This document shows, piece after piece, positions 59,608 through 64,000 of a DNA stretch of 64,000 nt. The stretch comes from Caldilineaceae bacterium (GTDB taxonomy: Bacteria; Chloroflexota; Anaerolineae; Caldilineales; Caldilineaceae): assembly GCA_026645575.1 (NCBI GenBank), contig JAPKMW010000015.1:1-64000 (forward strand). Reading direction: 5' to 3'. The notes below the pieces were generated by a model. That model saw nothing but the letters and a program-made list of their open reading frames with translations. It was not told where the DNA came from and did not search any database. Position 1 is the first letter of the stretch; the number at the start of each line of letters is the position of its first letter. The position numbers and the translations under genes were made by a program.

Positions 59608-62175
59608 TTACATCCATACTCTGGGTTTGGTGTTGCCGCCCTCATCGTCTTCGCCACCGATGATGCGCGGTTGGAGTGGTTCGCTCGGCGCTTCCTCTTC
59701 ATCGTCGGTCAACTCACGCCCGATCACTTCGCGCCCGGACGCGCCGCCTTGATCTGGGCCGAGAATGCCGGCTTCTTCCAACTGATCGACCAGGCGACTG
59801 GCCCGGTTGTAGCCGATCCGCAACTTGCGCTGCAAAAGGCTGACCGAGCCGCGCCCCGTTTCGCGTACAATACGCACGGCTTCCTCAAAAAACTCATCGC
59901 GCCCGTCCGCCGCTTGCATGGCTTTGACCTGATCCAAGATCGGCATATCGATGAGGGTGGCTTGACTCAACCCGGTGGCTGGTAAGGAGGATGGGGTGTC
60001 GTCGTCGAACAATGATGAACGATCCGTGTTACGACCACCCGCAAGAGTATCGGATGTGCCGACTGCGCCGGGCAGATCGGTGGTTAAAGCACCACTGCTC
60101 CGGTCATCCAGTGTGCGGAAGCCTTTCCAGTAGCGGATGATGCGGTTGATCTCTTCGTCATTTAAGAAGGTGCCTTGCAACCGTTCCAACTTGCTGGCAT
60201 CCGGCGCCATAAAGAGCATATCGCCGCGCCCCAGCAGTCGTTCAGCGCCCGGCACATCCAGAATGACGCGGCTGTCGGTCTGGCTGGTGACAGCAAAGGC
60301 AATGCGCGCTGGGAAGTTGGCCTTGATCAAGCCGGTGATAACATCGACCGAGGGACGCTGGGTGGCAATGATCAGGTGGATGCCAATCGCACGCGCCATC
60401 TGCGCCAGCCGACAGATATGTTTTTCCACCTCTTCGGGCGCCGCCATCATCAAGTCGGCCATTTCGTCAACGACGACGACAATATAGGGCAGCGGTTTTT
60501 CGCCCCGCTTGACCAGATATTCATTATAGCGCACCAGATCGCGTGCGCCCACCTTGCTGCACAAACTGTAACGCCGCTCCATCTCCTTGACGGCCCAGAA
60601 GAGGACGCCAGCCGCCTTGTCCACTTCGGTGACAACCGGACTGAGCAGATGGGGAATGCCGTTGTAGACGCTCAACTCCACCATCTTGGGGTCAACCATG
60701 AGGAGGCGCAGATTGTCGGGCGTGTTCGTAAGTAACAGACAATTGATGATTGAGTTGATACAGACCGACTTGCCTGTACCCGTGGCGCCGGCGATGAGCA
60801 GGTGGGGCATCCGCGTCATGTCGCTGATAATCGGCTGCCCTTTGACATCTTCCCCCAAGGCAATGCGCAGCCGCCCCTTGGATTGTTGGAAAACATCGGA
60901 CTCCATCAACTCCTTCAGCCCGACAATGTTGCCTTCTTGGTTCGGCACTTCGACGCCGACATAGGTGGTGCCGGGGATGGGCGCTTCGATGCGCACGCTA
61001 GGCGCCGCCAGTGCCAGCGCCAGGTCATTGGCCAAACCGGCGATCTTGGCGACCTTCACCTTGAGCCGTTTGGTCTCGCCCTGCACCGTCCGTTCCACAT
61101 AGCCCGGTTTGATCAAATATTGAGTAACAGCCGGCCCTTTATAGGCGCCTTCAAAATCTGCCGGTACGCCAAAGAGCGCTAACGTCTCCTGGATCATCCG
61201 CCCTTGCTGGCGAATCAGATCGTCGCTGTCGCTGTGGCGCTCCCAGTTGCGCAGCATCTCATCCAGCTTGGGGATCCGCCACTCCTGATCATTGTTGCCG
61301 ACAATGCGCGGCTTTAAGAGTTCGCCTTCGGTGGCGGTGACGGCATTGGGACTCAAGCGCGGCGTAACTGACGCTTGTGTCGGTGCAGCAGTTGACGACG
61401 TAGCGGCAGCGCGTGTGCGTTCGGCGCGCGGCGATGTAGCTGTGGGGTCAGGGATAGCACGCACCATTGTGGTTGGTGGGTTATTGGCTGAAGGGGCCGT
61501 AGAAATAGTCTCCCCTTGTCCCGGTTGCTGCCAGCGGTCGATCAGATCGCGCCACCAGACAATCTGTCCTGTCGGCAACGGCACTGCCGGATCGATCCCC
61601 CGTTGGGTGGAGCGGCGCAGCGTCAACTCATGTTGCCACTGTTGTAATTGATACCAGATGGTATAGCCAACATCAACCAGGACGCGATCGGTCAAAAAGA
61701 CCAAGCCGGAAATCGCCAGAAAGGTAACAAAGGCCCAAGCAATGCCAACCCCCAAGACTCCAGTGAGCGCCTGCGCCAGCGCCGAACCGATCAGCCCACC
61801 GGCATTGGCCTCCGGTCCCAGCCAGAGCGCCGCGCCGGTGATGGCGGCGACAAAGAGTAGCCCGCAACCGAGCGGCTGTTGCCAGGGCATATCGGGCATG
61901 TTGTCAACGGCGCGAATCACCATCCACAGCCCCAGGGCGCCGCTGACCAATGGAAAGCCCCAGACGCCGATGCCAAAGAGGAGTTGCAACCCTTCGATCC
62001 AGCGCCCGGTGATCGTTCCCGTGCTGCTGGTAAGCAGACTGAGCAAGGTCAAGACCGCGACTAATACCAGCGCGACGCCAATGATCTCTGGTCGTTGCAA
62101 CAATGCGAGCGTTGACTGTAACAGATCGCTCTGTGGTTGTTTTTTCTTTGGTGGCGACTTGCGCTTGTTAGGCAT
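59608..62175 (-). CDS. ftsK: FtsK/SpoIIIE-family DNA translocase
   Basis: Start at ATG 62175 (MPNKRKSPPKKK); a TTG 9 bp earlier is less likely. About 855 residues: four N-terminal membrane helices (residues about 30-170), a Pro/Thr/Ala linker, an alpha/beta FtsK core with GVEVPNQEGNIVGL, Walker A GATGTGKSVCINS, Walker B VVVVDEMADLMM, and a C-terminal gamma winged-helix domain (SVSLLQRKLRIGYNRASRLV). It pumps chromosomal DNA at division. A hairpin lies directly upstream. Confidence 0.95.
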   Translation of the reverse strand: MPNKRKSPPKKKQPQSDLLQSTLALLQRPEIIGVALVLVAVLTLLSLLTSSTGTITGRWIEGLQLLFGIGVWGFPLVSGALGLWMVIRAVDNMPDMPWQQPLGCGLLFVAAITGAALWLGPEANAGGLIGSALAQALTGVLGVGIAWAFVTFLAISGLVFLTDRVLVDVGYTIWYQLQQWQHELTLRRSTQRGIDPAVPLPTGQIVWWRDLIDRWQQPGQGETISTAPSANNPPTTMVRAIPDPTATSPRAERTRAAATSSTAAPTQASVTPRLSPNAVTATEGELLKPRIVGNNDQEWRIPKLDEMLRNWERHSDSDDLIRQQGRMIQETLALFGVPADFEGAYKGPAVTQYLIKPGYVERTVQGETKRLKVKVAKIAGLANDLALALAAPSVRIEAPIPGTTYVGVEVPNQEGNIVGLKELMESDVFQQSKGRLRIALGEDVKGQPIISDMTRMPHLLIAGATGTGKSVCINSIINCLLLTNTPDNLRLLMVDPKMVELSVYNGIPHLLSPVVTEVDKAAGVLFWAVKEMERRYSLCSKVGARDLVRYNEYLVKRGEKPLPYIVVVVDEMADLMMAAPEEVEKHICRLAQMARAIGIHLIIATQRPSVDVITGLIKANFPARIAFAVTSQTDSRVILDVPGAERLLGRGDMLFMAPDASKLERLQGTFLNDEEINRIIRYWKGFRTLDDRSSGALTTDLPGAVGTSDTLAGGRNTDRSSLFDDDTPSSLPATGLSQATLIDMPILDQVKAMQAADGRDEFFEEAVRIVRETGRGSVSLLQRKLRIGYNRASRLVDQLEEAGILGPDQGGASGREVIGRELTDDEEEAPSEPLQPRIIGGEDDEGGNTKPRVWM

Positions 62176-62198
62176 TGGTGGCAATGGTCAAGAGCTTG

Positions 62199-62281
62199 GG
62201 AGATTAGGAGATTGAGAGATTGAGAGATTAGGCGGGTTACAGAATAACTTAATCTCTCAATTTCCTAATCTCTTAATCTCC
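62199..62281. repeat. GGAGATTA/AGAGATTG octamer hairpin
   Basis: The left arm 62199-62230 consists of four octamers (GGAGATTA, GGAGATTG, AGAGATTG, AGAGATTA). It pairs with 62250-62281 at about 29 of 32 positions. It lies between ftsK and the RNase J gene (both minus strand). Related half-arrays occur at 42078-42100. Confidence 0.85.
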
Positions 62282-62327
62282 ACCGGTAAACGATAACCAA
62301 ATAGAACAAAATTTCTATTCCAGTATA

Positions 62328-64000
62328 CTACACTTCCATCACCAAGGGCAAAACCATAGGACGGCGCCCCATCTCTTTGTAGGTAAAGGTAGTGAGGGCA
62401 TCGCGAATCTTGTTCTCTAACACCTGGGTTGGCACCCGCTTCTTGAGCAGATTCTCCACCACATCACGGGCGCGATTGATCAGATCCTCGCTGTCACGGA
62501 TGTAGACAAAGCCGCGGCTGATGATCTCCGGCCCGTAGATGATCTCCCCATCCACTTCGTCAATGGCGACCACGCAGACCAGGAAACCATCCTGACTCAG
62601 GTGGCGGCGGTCGCGTAGGACGACATTACCCACATCACCGACGCCAAGTCCATCGACAAAGACATGGCCGGTCGGCAGCTTTTCGCCCAAGCGCGCGCTG
62701 ACCGCACCATTACTGCTGCCATTCTCACTACCAAAGTGACCAAACTCCAACGTCTGCCCATCTTCAATGATGTAAACATTTGCCTTTGGCACGCCGCTCT
62801 CTTCGGCCAAGCGGGCATGAAGCACCAAGTGGCGATATTCCCCATGCACCGGGACAAAGTGACGCGGACGCACCAGTTGCAACATGTGGCGATAATCCTC
62901 GCGCCCACCGTGGCCGCTGACATGGACATCGCCCAACTCGTGGTAAAGCACATCAACCCCCTGGCGGAAGAGATTATCGACTGTGCGGTTGAATAGCTCC
63001 TCGTTGCCTGGAATCGGCGTGGCGCTGAGGATGACAGTATCCCCCTCGCGCAGGCTGATCTGCCGATGGTCGCCCACACTCATGCGCACCATGGCGCTGG
63101 TCGGTTCGCCCTGGCTGCCGGTAGCGATGATCACCACTTCGTGGGCGGGCAGGCTCTCCATCTCGCCGGCCGTCAGCAACTCATCTTGCTTGATGTTCAG
63201 ATAGCCCAGTTGGATGGCGATCTTCACATTGTTGACCATTGAGCGGCCAATGGCGCCAACACGGCGACCATGCCGGCGGGCGACATCGATCACTTGCTGC
63301 ACACGCCCCAGGTTGCTAGCAAAGGTGGTGAGCAAAATACGGCCTTGCGCTTTACCAAAGGCGCGATCCAACATGTCGTAGAGCGACTGCTCGCTGGGCG
63401 TCGTCCCTTCCTTCTCGGCATTGGTGCTGTCGGCCAGGAGGAGCAACACGCCTTCATCGCCCCAGCGACGCAACTTGTCTTCCTCGGTCGGCTTGCCGTC
63501 CACCGGCGTCGCGTCAAAGCGATAGTCGCTGGTATGAATGACGCGCCCGGCCGGCGTCTGCACGGCCACGCCCACGCTATCCGGGAAGCTGTGGCAAGTG
63601 TGGAAGAACTCGACGGTAAAGGGCGCCAGTTCGAGTACATTATGCTCGGTGATCGTATTCAGTTGCACTTCACCAACCAGTTTGTGTTCCCGCAGCTTAT
63701 CTTCCAGCAGCCCCAAAGTGAGCGCCGTACCATAGACCGGTGCTTTCAAACCCTCTTCCACCAGGTAACTGAGCGCGCCGATATGGTCTTCGTGACCATG
63801 GGTTAGAATGATGGCGGTCACATTGTCCAGTCGCTCCATCAAATATTCGGTGTCTGGGATCACCAGGTCAATGCCGTGCATGTCGCTGGTGGGGAACATG
63901 AGGCCGGCGTCGATCACCAGGATCTTCTCTTCGGCTTCCAGCAACATCATGTTCTTGCCGATTTCGCCCAACCCCCCTAAAGGAATCAGCCGCAACAGCG
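62328..64000 (-). CDS. rnj: Ribonuclease J (5' partial)
   Basis: The frame stays open to the window edge, so the true start lies beyond 64000; an apparent TTG at 63995 falls inside the conserved N-terminus. About 555 residues visible. MBL/beta-CASP motifs: PLGGLGEIGKNM, THGHEDHIGALSYL, FHTCHSFPDSVG, ADSTNAE, ATGSQGEP and VHGEYRHL; the C-terminal domain ends KEMGRRPMVLPLVMEV. RNase J is an endonuclease and 5'-3' exonuclease in mRNA decay and rRNA maturation. Confidence 0.95.
   Translation of the reverse strand, partial: LLRLIPLGGLGEIGKNMMLLEAEEKILVIDAGLMFPTSDMHGIDLVIPDTEYLMERLDNVTAIILTHGHEDHIGALSYLVEEGLKAPVYGTALTLGLLEDKLREHKLVGEVQLNTITEHNVLELAPFTVEFFHTCHSFPDSVGVAVQTPAGRVIHTSDYRFDATPVDGKPTEEDKLRRWGDEGVLLLLADSTNAEKEGTTPSEQSLYDMLDRAFGKAQGRILLTTFASNLGRVQQVIDVARRHGRRVGAIGRSMVNNVKIAIQLGYLNIKQDELLTAGEMESLPAHEVVIIATGSQGEPTSAMVRMSVGDHRQISLREGDTVILSATPIPGNEELFNRTVDNLFRQGVDVLYHELGDVHVSGHGGREDYRHMLQLVRPRHFVPVHGEYRHLVLHARLAEESGVPKANVYIIEDGQTLEFGHFGSENGSSNGAVSARLGEKLPTGHVFVDGLGVGDVGNVVLRDRRHLSQDGFLVCVVAIDEVDGEIIYGPEIISRGFVYIRDSEDLINRARDVVENLLKKRVPTQVLENKIRDALTTFTYKEMGRRPMVLPLVMEV

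Overview
The window looks like a chromosomal segment of a Chloroflexota bacterium, probably Caldilineae/Anaerolineae-like. This is inferred from gene content and style only: lipoproteins with Thr/Pro/Ala-rich linkers, mixed ATG/GTG starts, sugar ABC operons mixed with phytanoyl-CoA-dioxygenase-like genes, and no rRNA or tRNA gene in view. Most genes are moderately GC-rich. A few blocks are clearly AT-richer and look acquired: the adenine methylase at 31.4-32.3 kb, the interrupted ATPase/nuclease at 34-35.5 kb, the esterase at 42.2-43.0 kb and the GxxExxY gene at 46.0-46.9 kb.

Layout. 0-2.5 kb: tail of an unknown gene, then a P-loop ATPase and a TPR protein overlapping by 4 bp (a split STAND-like set). 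2.5-12 kb: flavoprotein, GNAT/metallo-beta-lactamase fusion, PolX, a lipoprotein, LigA and an amidase. 11.8-14.4 kb: ECF sigma factor and a membrane-anchored Thr/Pro-rich protein. 14.5-20.3 kb: four-carbon acid sugar kinase, HD-GYP response regulator and a ProW/ProV-type transporter with a doubled permease. 20.4-32.3 kb: small accessory genes (YdeI, YceI, ChrA, a broken VOC gene, DUF1801, DinB, DUF3303, a HigBA/RelBE-like toxin-antitoxin pair, PhyH, UlaG-like hydrolase, TfoX, EamA, a DinB/SnoaL fusion and an orphan D12 methylase). 32.5-39.3 kb: MATE pump, interrupted AAA/PD-(D/E)XK gene, giant FtsX-type permease and a second PhyH. 39.6-58.2 kb: a catabolic locus of IclR regulator, sugar-binding lipoprotein, two permeases, two MalK-type ATPases, a TIM-barrel isomerase, an enolase-superfamily enzyme, a D-2-hydroxyacid dehydrogenase and DhaK-DhaL-DhaM/HPr/EI. 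58.2-64 kb: MFS transporter, FtsK/SpoIIIE and RNase J, all on the minus strand.

The catabolic locus reads as one pathway: import of a sugar or sugar acid, isomerisation, dehydration or epimerisation, redox, then PEP-dependent phosphorylation of a dihydroxyacetone-like product by a self-contained PTS relay. Four unrelated blocks sit between its genes: an esterase, a DUF4160/DUF2442 pair, a GxxExxY nuclease and an Rpn-type nuclease.

The most striking non-genic signal is a dense population of intergenic hairpins, about 20 in 64 kb and in several sequence families. Many are built from tandem 7-bp units (TGGACTT, GAGTTAC, GCGTGTT, GGATATT, GATTTTA types). One heptamer array lies inside a coding sequence, in the linker between two fused permease domains. 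Another family, starting GTTAACACGGATAGGGAGG, brackets the GxxExxY nuclease gene and also occurs nearby as a gene-less perfect hairpin. That is the arrangement expected of a nuclease-bearing element plus a miniature derivative.
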